This document shows, one piece after another, positions 10,972-21,763 of a stretch of DNA of 64,000 nucleotides (position 1 is the stretch's first letter; every line of letters begins with the position of its first letter). A model generated the notes under the pieces. It ran no database searches. It had not been told where the DNA came from and was given only the letters and a program-made list of their open reading frames with translations. The DNA comes from Eucalyptus grandis (Eukaryota; Streptophyta; Magnoliopsida; Myrtales; Myrtaceae). The stretch spans positions 13,664,199 through 13,728,198 of the forward strand of contig NC_052621.1 of the NCBI RefSeq assembly GCF_016545825.1, written 5' to 3'. A program made the position numbers and the translations under genes.

Positions 10972-11405
10972 AGGAAAAAAAACTAGGCAATATAAGTGTT
11001 TTATACGTGTCATATACATGCAAAATATGTGCGATATACGTGTGCGTACATGAACCTTCTTAATTCTCTCAATGGTTCTAAAACCAAAAAATATTTGTTA
11101 CTAGAAGAGGTTATTGTACTAATTGTTGTCGAACACAATGGGAGACTGCAAGTATATAGGAGCCAAATTGTCCTCCTTCGGGCCAGCTGAGCTCGGGTAG
11201 TTATTCTACCTTATCCAGAGTATGTGTGAAGATAATGGAAAGAAAGATTAGTCAATTTAAGGTAGCTTATTTGGTTACATTCACAAAGCAATCGTAGAAA
11301 CATAGGCAGAGGAGGGAGGCATGTATTCGGGGTTCCATGTTGACGATGGATTCCACCTATGATTTGACCGCGATGAAAAGGTCGAGACACGATTTTGAAT
11401 AGATT
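10972..11405 (-). pseudogene. Class III peroxidase pseudogene, unit 4 (internally deleted)
   Basis: This short unit of 434 bp retains the exon 1 remnant (about 11403-11282, WNPSSTW-type frame and the ASLL block) and part of intron 1. It then jumps near 11215-11220 directly into the exon 4 remnant. Exons 2 and 3 and their introns are missing compared with the neighbours, so a deletion of about 0.7 kb followed duplication. Confidence 0.75.
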
Positions 11406-12565
11406 GGAGAAAAGCTGGGTAATATAAGTGTTTTATACGTGCCACATACGTGCAAAATACGTGCCATATACGTGCAATATACGTGTGCATACATGAACCT
11501 TCTTAGTTCTCTCAATGGTCATAAAACCAAAAAATATTTGTTGCTAGAGGAGGTTATTGTAGTAACTGTTGTCGAACGCAATGGGAGACTACATCTGAAG
11601 AGGGGCCAGATTGTCCTCCTTTAGGCTAGCTGAGCTCGAATAGTTATTCCACCTTATCCAGCTCAAGGAATGGTCCAGGTCAATCTCATTGTAGATGCAA
11701 GCTCTGCAGTTTGCACATTTTGCTTGTCCTATTAAATGTGAACTTGTTTTGACAGATTTGATGAGATAATATCTTTCTTTTCTTTTCTTTTTCCCTCTAA
11801 ATACAATCAAAATAAAGGAAAATTCTTTTTTCATGATTGTTTTGGCAATAATTTGGGATTGTGTGTGAGTATACATAATAGGTAAAGCCACCATGTTTGT
11901 AGTGAAGATGCCAACATTCTCGAAGCTAGGGATGAGGTCGGTGAGGTTTGAGGCTGGAGAGGGAAGGCTACCGCTAGAAGTTGCTTGGTTCACGGTTCTT
12001 GCACCTCTCCTCCTAAGTTTCACGTTCCAGCTTGGGCTTACAAGCTGCAAATTTCGACACAATTTTAGATTCTAGAATATACATAACTATGACAAATTCG
12101 TGAATAATACCATGGATATTGATTTTCTGGAGGGATCTAGAGAGCTTATCATGAGGACAGAATCGCAAGCGATGATGGCCAACAAGTGGGCACAGGAAAC
12201 AACGCCGAGGCACACTTTCCCCATAGCGGCCTTGATGTCATCTATGATCTGAAATCTTGGGCGGAGTTTTAGTTTGGAGCTGCATTCTTTTCTCCGGTGA
12301 ACGTCAACGTATCATCGAGAAGAATCGATCCATCCAGCCTTGTGGTTATAGCCGAAATACAATAAATTAATTTCCAAGATACGTGTGAAGACAATGGAAA
12401 GAAAGATTAGTCAATCTAAGGTAGCTTGTTTGGTTACATTTACGAAACAATCGCAGAAACACAGATAGAGGGGGAGGCACCTATTCGGGGTTCCATATTG
12501 ACAGCGAATTCCACCTAGGATTTAATTGCGGTGAAGAGGTCGGGACACGTTTTTTAGTAGAAATT
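11406..12565 (-). pseudogene. Class III peroxidase pseudogene, unit 3
   Basis: This unit has the most readable second half. One open frame (12062-11589) runs from exon 3 (WNVKLRRRGART, SGSLPSPASNLTDLIPSF) through the unspliced third intron into exon 4 (SSHLIGQAKCANCRACIYNE, then EDNLAPLQM). The family equivalent is GAHTIGQARCxxFRxRIYNE; the proximal heme-ligand histidine is still there. After the DNLAPL block the sequence keeps only a short FDNxYYNNLL-like piece before running into unit 4. Exon 1 lacks the signal peptide and exon 2 is frameshifted. Confidence 0.8.
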
Positions 12566-13722
12566 ATGGAAAAGCCATGCAATATAAGTGTTTTATACGT
12601 GCCATATATGTGCCATTACGTGCAATATACGTGTGTGTATATGAATCTTCTTAGTTCTCTTAATGGTTCTAAAACCAAAAGATATTTGTTGCTAGATGAG
12701 GTTATTGTAGTAACTATTGTCGAACGCAATGGGAGACTACAAGTTGAGAGGGACCAGATTGTGCTCCTCCGGGCCAATTGAGTTCAGGCAATTATTCTAC
12801 CTTATCCAGCTAAAGGAATGGTCCAAGTGAGTCTCATTATAGATGTGAGCTCTACAATTTGCACATTTTGCTTGTCCTATTGAGTGTGAATCTGTTTTGA
12901 CATATTTGATGAGACAATATTTTTCTTTCTTTTCTTTTTTGCCCCCTCAAAGTATAATCAAAATAAAGAAAAATTATTTTTTCATGATTACAATGGCGGT
13001 GATCTAGGGTTGTGTTTGATTGTACGTAACATGTAAAGCCACCATGTCTATAGTAGAGATGCTAGCATTTTTGAAGTTAGAAATGAGGTCAGTGAGGTTT
13101 GAGGTTGGAGAGGGAAGGCTACCGCTGGAAGTTGCTTGGCCCGTGGTTCTTGCATCTCTCCTCTTGAGTTTCACGTTCCAGCTTGGCTCTCGAAGGTGCA
13201 AATTTTGACACAATCTTAATTAGATTCTAGAATATACATTAGTTATGGCAAATTCGCGAGTAGTACAATGGGTATTGATTTTCTAAAGGAATTTGGAGGG
13301 CTTACCATGATGACAGAGTCGCAAGCGGTGATGGCCAACAAGTGGGCACAGGAAATAACGCCAAGGCACACTTTTCCCATAGCGGCTTTGATGTCGTCTA
13401 TGACCTAGAATCTTGGGCAGAGTTTTAGTTTGTTGCCGCATTCTTTTCTCCGGTGAATGTCAACGTATCATCGAGAAGAATCAATCCATTGTTGCCTTGT
13501 GATTATAGCCGAAAGACAAGAAATGAATTTCTAGGATACGTGTAAAGATAATGGAAAGAAAGATTAGTCAATCTAAGGTAGCTTGTTTGGTTACTTTCAC
13601 GAAGCAATTGTAGAAACACAGGCAGATGAGGGAGGCACTTATTCGTCCATGTTGACGACGGATTCCACCTAGGATTTGACCGCGGTGAAAAGGTCGGAGC
13701 ACATTTTTGAATAGAAATTAGG
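12566..13722 (-). pseudogene. Class III peroxidase pseudogene, unit 2
   Basis: It has the same layout as unit 1. The exon 1 remnant ends at 13595 before a GT donor. Exon 2 spans about 13500-13310 and exon 3 about 13215-13030 (minus-strand WNVKLKRRDART and [18 protein letters not shown], compare the family's [14 protein letters not shown] and PAPTSNLSALISSF). The exon 4 remnant (about 12880-12690) precedes the junction with unit 3. Frameshifts and missing gene ends make it non-coding. Confidence 0.78.
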
Positions 13723-14893
13723 GAAAAACTGGACAATATAAGTGTTTTATTCGTGCCATATCCGTGTAAAATACGTGCCATATACGTGCAATATACGTGT
13801 GCGTACATGAACCTTCTTAGTTCTCTCAATGGTCCTAAAACCAAAAAATATTTGTTGCTAGAGGAGGTTATTGTACTAACTATTGTCGAACACAATAGAA
13901 TGTTGCAAGTGGATAGGAGCCAGATTGTCTTCCTTTGGGCCAGCTGAGCTTGGGTAGTTATTCTACCTTATCCAGCTAAAGGAATGGTCCAAGTCAGTCT
14001 CATTGTAGATGCAAGCTCTGTAGTTTGCACATTTTGCTTGTCCTTTTGAATGTGAACTTGTTTTGATAGATTTGATGAGATAATATATTTCTTTTCTTTT
14101 CTTTTCTTTTTATTTTTCCCTTCAAGTACAATCAAATAAAGGAAAATTCATTTTTCATGATTACTCTGGCGATGATCTAGAATTGTGTTTGAGTGTATGT
14201 AATAGGTTAAACCACCATGTTTGTAGTGGAGAGCCAGCATTTTCAAAGCGAGAGATGAGGTTGATGAGGTTTGAGGTTGGAGAGGAAAGGCTACCGTTGG
14301 AAGCTGCTTGGCCGTGGTTCTTGCATCTCTCCTCCTGAGTTTCACATTCCAGCTTGGCTCTCGAATGTGCAAATTTTGTCACAATCTTAGTTAGATTCTA
14401 TAATATACATTAGTTATGACAAATTCGCGAGTAGTATCATGGGTATTGATTTTCTAGAGGAATTCGGAGGACTTACCATGATGACAGAGTCGCAAGCAGT
14501 GATGGCCAACAAGTGAGCACAGGAAATAACGCCAAGGCACACGTCCCCATAATGGCCTTGACGTCGTCTATGACCTAGAATTTTGGGCGGAGTTTTAGTT
14601 TTGAGCTGCATTCTTTTCTCCGGTGAACGTTGACGTATCATCGAGAAGAACCGATCCATTGTAGTCTTGTGATTATAGCCGAAAGACAAGAAATGAATTT
14701 TTAGGATATGTGTGAAGATAATGAAAAGAAACATTAGTCAATCTAAGGTAGCATGATTGGTTACATTCATGGAGTAATTGCAGAAAAACAGGCGGAGGAG
14801 AGAGGCAACTATTCGCGGTTCCATGTTGATAGTGAATTTCATCTAGGATTTGACCGCAGTGAAGAGGTCGGGACACATTTTTTAGTAGAAATT
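13723..14893 (-). pseudogene. Class III peroxidase pseudogene, unit 1 (rightmost)
   Basis: Minus-strand exons follow the usual four-exon peroxidase layout. Exon 1 remnant is 14893-14765 (NFY, then CPDLFTAVKS and ASLLRLFF), with a GT donor. Exon 2 is 14665-14477 (FTGEKN and VCLGVISCAHLLAITACDSV, compare the family's PGVVSCADILAIAARDSV). Exon 3 lies around 14390-14205 (NGSLSSPTSNLINLIS), and an exon 4 remnant lies around 14050-13850. Signal peptide and C-terminal third are absent. A stop lies after NFY, frameshifts separate the blocks, and the distal-histidine motif HFHDCF is degraded. It cannot make a heme peroxidase. Class III peroxidases normally act in the cell wall or vacuole on phenolic substrates. 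Confidence 0.8.
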
Positions 14894-15010
14894 AGGGAAA
14901 ATCTGGGCAATATAAGTGTTTTACATGTGCCATATTATACGTGCAATATACATGCGCGTACACGAACTTCTTAGTTCTCTCAATGGTCCTAAAACCAAAA
15001 AATATTTGTC

Positions 15011-15699
15011 GTTTTCTTGATGTTTCCTCACATTTTTTTATGAAACATTCTCTTAAAAATATTCTAACAATGTTTTCCGTGATGTTAGTGGACGCTATTT
15101 GAATCGTCCATTTTCTATTCATGTCAGCATTTCGTATAAAAGTTATTATGTCAGCAATAGTGTCCCAACCCATGATAAACTAAAATTTTAGTTGCCTCCC
15201 ATTTTTGATATAATCAACATTCTATTTTTTTATGTATATTTTTTTATTAAATAAAGGGATATGTGTATGATACAACCTAATCCACTAATTACTCTATTTC
15301 ATCCAAATACTATGTATAATATACTTATATTACGTATGATCTCATCTTATAATATCTCAGGTTCTAATGAAACTATTTTGATGAAATTTAACTGTCTCAA
15401 TTCTTGGGCAATCATACCAAAAACTCGAGTTTAATATCTTTTTTCGCATAGAAAAAGCCTTATTACAAGTAGGATAAATGTCATCACGTATAAAGCACTT
15501 CACTTAACCATACCCAGGCGATATTGGATTCGGTCCATTCTTGCCCCCATGATATCCTAGCCCAGCCGATCACTTCTGTTCTCATCGGACCGAGTCGTTA
15601 TATTTTGTAAGAATTTAAACTTCTGATTATGGTCTCCTAAAATGTGACTGCATATGATTATATAGCCAGGATCAATCTTGGTGGTAAAGTCAGTGTTGG
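15011..15699. other. AT-rich spacer between peroxidase array and PAP copy C
   Basis: I see no gene, transposon end or repeat relation that I can support here. The right part (from about 15650) may be intron or exon remnants of PAP copy C. Confidence 0.4.
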
Positions 15700-15938
15700 A
15701 TGATACCGACTTTGGCAATGTGGACGTCATCTTTGATGTCAGAGACATAGCTATACCGTCGGCTTCTTAGTGGAGTGAGATTTCTTCTTCCAACCTCATC
15801 AGCCCTTTCGCTTCCTGAGTTTCCTACATGATCGCAATCGGGAACCATGAAAGGTAACTATCTTGGGTCGATATGCATCCCTTCTTGCCCATAATAGAAG
15901 GCTCGGTAAATAACTGAACCAACATGATTAGCAGCTTG

Positions 15939-17080
15939 TGATAACTCTATAAAAATAGAGTTATTTTATCTATTTTAGGCAACAATTAATGCATTATCTA
16001 TGAGAAATATTTGAATTTCCTTCTGATTATTTAAATTTTCCTTGTTTATGCAGAATAATGAGATATGGAGAAGATAAGGAAAAGAAGGGCAATTATCAGG
16101 AATTCAAATAAAAGTAGCGATGGAAGATTGATATCAAATCAGGAAATTCTTGATTTTGTTCCTAATGTTATCTACAAGTAGATATTTTAGATTTCCTATA
16201 AATAGGAAGAGACAGCAGCTAGGGTTTAGGGGGTTAGATCGTTTTCCATTGTTCTGAGAGTTTTTCAAGTATTTTGAAGTGAAGACAAAAGTAGTGATAG
16301 AATTCTTGTCCTTTGATTCAAGATGCTGGGTTTGATCTATATTTCTATTTTTATTTATTATTCTACTATGTTCTAATTTTCTTTTGTTAGGGCTACGATG
16401 TAGCCTAACCATGATGATATGAATTTCATGATTTTTATGTTTTACAATTGATTTCATTCATGTGAGTTATATATTATTGTGTTTACTGCTTTTGAGTGAC
16501 CGCCACCACTTGAATGATCGATGTGCATGTTTGAGACGAGAGGTGATAATATGCAATTGCTCATTATAATATATAACCATGAATTAAACGTGGATAGAAA
16601 TATACCGCGTTATTTGTGTAGCTTTCGGTGATAAGGTGATCCAAAAGACTCATTGTAAACCGAGAATATTCATAGTTTTTAATGCACTCATGTTTATTTA
16701 ATTCATATAGAGATATAGTGGATTAATAAGCTGAGTAGTTTTGCTATACCTAGAGATAGGATAGTAAATAGATTAAGAAATTCTGCTATCACATGTTTGA
16801 TATCGTTCTTGTATTCACAACAATCTGAAATTCATATATAGTGGTTATGGTGAAATCGGATGCTCTAACATATTTATCTGATCGATTTACTGCATTTAGT
16901 CTACAAATTTCGTTTTTAATTCATTCTTAATTATATTTTGATTTGTTAGATAAATTTTAGAATTAGTCTATTTTAGTATTTAATTGGTTTATTAATCATC
17001 GATCTCCATGGGACGATACTTTATCTCATCATTATATTACTTGTTCGATACGTGCACTTGCGTTTAGAATTTCACGAACA
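15939..17080 (+). repeat. 5' LTR (1142 bp)
   Basis: The LTR runs TG...CA. A TATAAATA box lies at 16197-16204 within the block cctataaatagg. Its first bases form an inverted repeat (ATAACTCTAT, then ATAGAGTTAT, 15941-15965). Confidence 0.9.
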
Positions 17081-17086
17081 AGTTTT

Positions 17087-17152
17087 TGGTGCCGTTGCCG
17101 GGGATCGAACCCGGGTCACCCGCGTGACAGGCGGGAATACTCACCACTATAC
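17087..17152 (-). other. tRNA-Asp(GTC)-derived extended primer-binding site
   Basis: The 66 bases after the 5' LTR are the reverse complement of plant tRNA-Asp(GTC) from about nucleotide 10 to the 3' CCA. TGG at 17087-17089 answers CCA. The T-arm with GGTTCGATCCC, the variable loop, the anticodon arm with GTC and the D-arm with TATAGTGGTGAG all follow in order. The 5' acceptor strand (nine bases) is absent, so it is not a normal tRNA gene, although box A- and box B-like sequences are both present. Ordinary LTR primer-binding sites match only about 8-18 bases of a tRNA 3' end. I infer that reverse transcription once read far into the tRNA primer. Confidence 0.85.
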
Positions 17153-18400
17153 CATTAATTTTTGCGATTCTTAGGAAAATTTAAATTTTATTTAAACTTG
17201 CAGTTGAGGTGTGAGTTAATCTTAATTCTGATTATGTTGATCCACTTACTGAGCACTAAAAGTCCTTACTTTTTGAATTATGTGTAAATCTAGAAAACAT
17301 TCATGTGAAATATGTGATTTTCTTAGATTTCACCAAAATCTTAGAATTTGTTTGATTTTCTCTTGAGGCGAAATCCTAAGCTAAATCTAATTGAGAAAAT
17401 GATATAGGCAGTTTTTGGATCGATTGAGCCTTTCAAGCCAACCCTATTTATTTATCCCTAGTTACCCGTTGAGCCTTAATTATTACCCAATTTTTCATTG
17501 GCACCCATATATGTTTAGCCTAGCCGTGATCAAATTATATCTTTATCCCATGCCCTATGAACACGTTGATTTTCTTTTGGGATAAAAAAAAAAATTATTT
17601 GAGCTTGATAGAAATTTGGGAGGAATGATGGAGTAAAAAGAAGAAAAAAAAAGTGATTGCAGTGGTAGTTTGGGGTGTATTGTCAAAAAAAAAATTGCTT
17701 TTATGGTTCCCTATCCAACTTTCAATTGAGTGAGCCATTTGGATACTCAATGGGTTGGAAATTTTTACGTCATATTTGGAGGGACTTTGGGAGAAACTCC
17801 ACCATAAAGCAATTCAAAAAAAAAAAAAGAGAAAAGGAAAGAAAAAAAAAAAAAGAAAAAAAGAAGAAGAAAAAAAGAATGATGATATATGGCAGCAGAA
17901 AAATTATCTTGAAGGAGTGAAATTGGACAGTGACATTGGCTCTAATTAGATCCTCGAAATCAACGTGTTGATGGGTGATTTGAGCTTAAAATTCCCGTTA
18001 TCTCACCTTTAGCCCAGCCTTACATTACAACCCGAGAAAAGTCCTATTGATTTTTTATTGGATAATTAGCTTACATTAGTGGAGAGAGGAATGAAAAGCA
18101 AACCTATGAGATTTGGTCATAATTATTGAGAATTTTTGAGAGGTTGCATGTTAATGTGAATTTATGTGGATTGCATATAATTCGAAAAAGATGAGGACTC
18201 TCACACACACACTTGGATCATATAGTTAGAATTGGTCTTAACTTATAAATCGATTTCAATGTTTGGATGAAATTTGTGTTTTTCTTTGAATTGTGAATTT
18301 GAGCAATTATGGAAAGATGTCATGGAGGAGGTTGTTAGCTTGAGTATGTGTTATGTCTTGATTTTGCTCGAGGACTAGCAAAATGTTAAGTTTGGGGGTT

Positions 18401-19545
18401 TGATAACTCTATAAAAATAGAGTTATTTTATCTATTTTAGGCAACAATTAATGCATTATCTATGAGAAAATATTTGAATTTCCTTCTGATTATTTAAATT
18501 TTCCTTGTTTATGCAGAATAATGAGATATGGAGAAGATAAGGAAAAGAAGGGCAATTATCAGGAATTCAAATAAAAGCAGCGATGGAAGATGGATATCAA
18601 ATCAGGAAATTCTTGATTTTGTTCCCTAATGTTATCTACAAGTAGATATTTTAGATTTCCTATAAATAGGAAGAGACAGCAGCTAGGGTTTAGGGGGTTA
18701 GATCGTTTCCATTGTTCTAAGAGTTTTTCAAGTATTTTGAAGTGAAGACAAAAGTAGTGATAGAATTCTTGTCCTTTGATTCAAGATGCTGGGTTTGATC
18801 TATATTTCTATTTTTATTTATTATTCTACTATGTTCTAATTTTCTTTTGTTAGGCTACGATGTAGCCTAACCATGATGATATGAATTTCATGATTTTTAT
18901 GTTTTACAATTGATTTCATTCATGTGAGTTATATATTATTGTGTTTACTTGCTTTTGAGTGACTGGCCACCACTTGAATGATCGATGTGCATGTTTGAGA
19001 CTGAGAGGTGATAATATGCAATTGCTCATTATAATATATAACCATGAATTAAACGTGGATAGAAATATACCGCGTTATTTGTGTAGCTTTCGGTGATAAG
19101 GTGATCCAAAAGACTCATTGTAAACCGAGAATATTCATAATTTTTAATGCACTCATGTTTATTTAATTCACATAGAGATATAGTGAATTAATAAGCTGAG
19201 TAGTTTTGCTATACCTAGAGATAGGATAGTAAATAGATTAAGAAATTCTGCTATCACATGTTTGATATCGTTCTTGTATTCACAACAATCTGAAATTCAT
19301 ATATAGTGATTATGGTGAAATCGGATGCTCTAACATATTTATCTGATCGATTTACTGCATTTAGTCTACAAATTTTGTTTTTAATTCATTCTTAATTATA
19401 TTTTGATTTGTTAGATAAATTTTAGAATTAGTCTATTTTAGTATTTAATTGGTTTATTAATCATCGATCTCCATGGGACGATACTTTATCTCATCATTAT
19501 ATTACTTGTTCGATACGTGCACTTGCGTTTAGAATTTCACGAACA
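18401..19545 (+). repeat. 3' LTR (1145 bp)
   Basis: This is near-identical to 15939-17080, with the TATA box at 18661-18668. It is followed by the target duplication gcttg. Confidence 0.9.
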
Positions 19546-19820
19546 GCTTGTGTCAAAGATGATTTCTAATTTTCATTTACATGAAGAGATTATGGGGGCT
19601 TGGGATCGGTGTACTTAACTCAATACTTTGAGGGGAATGTAGCATGGCTTATGAGACATACTTTCTAATGCCAACTGCAGTGAAGGACAACCTGTGGTAT
19701 TCCATAGAACAAGATAATGTTCATTTCACTGTGATTTCAACCGAACACGACTGGTCCGAGAATCTAGAGCAGTTAAGGGCAATCGAGGTGAACCCTTTTG
19801 GTTTTATATTTTCATGTTGA

Positions 19821-20926
19821 TGTAATATTTGAGATTTTTTTACTAGGTCAAAGAAGAGGTGGTGGGACCCAATTTAAATAAAGAAAGAAAAATAAAACAA
19901 AAAGGGGAAGAGATAAAAAGGAAAAGAAAGCCCACGTTCGGGCAGAAGATTAGGCAGAAGAAAAGAGGAGAAAAGAAGAAAGGAAAGGGGTTTTGGCATG
20001 TGCACGCCATGGATGCCTTGTCAAGCCGACTCGACTCCATAACGCAGCGCCCGGTAAGAGATTAGGCCCCTCGTTTGTCCAATTGAAGTCATTTTTGGGT
20101 TTAGGGCTCAAATTCAGAATTTTTGGAAAATTGAGCGGCGAAGTCTGATTTTGGAGTTGTTGAGCTGTGTATTTTTGTAAGAATGATAGTTTAGGGTGTT
20201 GTGGAGCCGTGGGATTTTACGGATCGTGATTTGAGATTATGGTTTGTCTGAAACAAAATTTCAAAGTTTCCCGTGCGCAATGAATTTCCAGCAAATTTGG
20301 GCCCATATTTTGTCATTTTTTGGCTTTATTTTAGGACGGTCAAGTTGGAATTCTTGTAATATGTTTGAAAGGCTTTCTATTGATTATAAGTTCATTCAGA
20401 TCGGGGTTCAAAGGAAAAAGTTAAGGTGTGATCAAGTTTTGCGCTTAAACTCCATGTTGCAAACGGCTTGAACAATCGCTTTGATTATGCAATTTGTTAG
20501 CACATATGAGTCCTTTTGTTAGAGTTAAGGCACAGTTTAGTTGTTTCGTAGTTGAGATGGAGTTTATTTTGATTTTAACTTTATTCATCGGTTATTTGAT
20601 AGAGTCGTGAGTTCGACAATGCGAGTATTATTTATTGTTTGGTCAGGGGCATATCTAGGTGAGTGGTGCTATATTTTCTATGAATTTATAAATTCATGTC
20701 TTGAAAGAGATAAAAAAAAAAAAAATTGAGTATCATATGAGCAATTGAAGCATGTTTGTTGCATAAAAGTCTGGATCAGGCAATTACTACCCATTAATAT
20801 TTGAGAATGATTTGAGAATGGTTTTACGAAAGGTATCATGAAATGGTACATCACTTTATGAATTGGTTTATGGAATGAGTTATATGATGATTTGAGAAAC
20901 GTTTTATGAAGGATGTTACAAAAGAT

Positions 20927-20961
<35 letters not shown>

Positions 20962-21763
20962 CTATATTGATTTGTGAATTTAATTTATGAAATGATATGA
21001 GAAATGCTTTACGAAAAAGTATTTCTATTAGATGAATTAAGTTATGAAAGGTTATATGGTTGGTTTATGGAATGCATTGTGGATTATGATATTAATTATG
21101 GATTGAATTTCTATATATTGGAGGATGTGGATTTGGTGCTCAATATCGCTGTGAGCTCGTGGTGGGGCTAGTGGCTATGCATACTGGGTTTATGATATCC
21201 TTCCGGGCGAGCCACTAGCTTTGTAGGTAGAGACATTGCCAAGGGGGGAATCTTGGTCACCTTGTCACAAGGCGTTGTGTCGTGACCATGGTTAGGTATT
21301 AAGCAAAAGATTAGTCAATGGATAAACCACCGACGTGTGTTTTGATATGAGATGGATCAATGGATAGACCATTGATTTTTGGTAGATATTAATTTATGGA
21401 CTTGACCATTGATATTTGAATTATGATGGTGGATTTAAATGCTTTTGACTTGTATAAAGTTTTGTTGAAATAAATGATTCGTACTTGATTTAATATGTAT
21501 ATATAATTAGTTGGATTATGATTTTTCGATAGTGCTCTATACTTATATATATAAATAGTGGCTGTTCGATATGCTTAAAAGAGATATGTACTACTCATTG
21601 AATGTCCTCTATTTCCAAATTCAGGTCCCTCAATTAGGGACTAATAGAATGAGAACGATATCAATGGGGACTTTTGGGAGTTAAATTCGAATGGTTAGAG
21701 CCCACGTCCTTCGGGTGAAAGGATGGTCGTGTTACCCCCATCCCTGTAGGAGTTGGGGTGTGA
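19821..21763. mobile_element. Solo LTR (about 1.94 kb)
   Basis: An insertion absent from PAP copy A is flanked by the 5-bp duplication gttga (19816-19820 and 21764-21768). It begins TGTAATATTTGAG and ends GGAGTTGGGGTGTGA. These ends recall chromovirus (Tekay-like) Ty3/gypsy LTRs, which start TGTAACACCC-like and end GGGGTGTGACA-like; the terminal CA seems lost. There is no internal domain or second LTR, as expected after LTR-LTR recombination. Confidence 0.65.
20937..20960. repeat. (AT)n microsatellite
   Basis: A run of AT dinucleotides inside the solo LTR. Confidence 0.9.

Larger units (their letters stand above)
8335..15010 (-). repeat. Tandem array of peroxidase-derived units, about 1.15-1.18 kb each
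   Basis: The same succession of landmarks recurs along the array. Unit starts, taken as the minus-strand codons NFY of the mature peroxidase N-terminus, fall at about 14893, 13722, 12565, 11405, 10971, 9787 and 8632. The steps are therefore about 1171, 1157, 1160, 434, 1184 and 1155 bp. Five units are complete, one (10972-11405) is internally deleted and one (left end) is truncated. All units share orientation and internal order, so they arose by tandem duplication. The right border is near 15010 and the left border near 8335, where similarity stops in an A-run. Confidence 0.85.
15939..19545 (+). mobile_element. Non-autonomous LTR retrotransposon, complete, with two LTRs and 5-bp target duplication
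   Basis: Direct LTRs at 15939-17080 and 18401-19545 both start TGATAACTC and end CACGAACA. The element is flanked by the 5-bp duplication gcttg (15934-15938 and 19546-19550), and PAP copy A lacks it. By eye the LTRs differ at about 15 positions in 1.14 kb, so the insertion is fairly recent. A purine tract (AAGTTTGGGGGTT, 18388-18400) precedes the 3' LTR. The 1.3 kb internal region has no gag or pol, only A/T-rich DNA with an A/G-rich block (about 17815-17880). It must have depended on another element's enzymes. The polypurine tract and LTR termini resemble plant Ty3/gypsy-derived LARD-type elements. Confidence 0.9.

Noticed and set aside
8700..14960. CRISPR-like or satellite interpretation of the repeats
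   Set aside because: The units are 1.15 kb with exon content and are eukaryotic pseudogenes. The short ATACGTGC repeats have no spacer structure.
17087..17152. Functional tRNA-Asp gene
   Set aside because: The 5' acceptor strand is missing, CCA is encoded, and it sits at the primer-binding position of an LTR element. It is a copied primer, not a tRNA gene.
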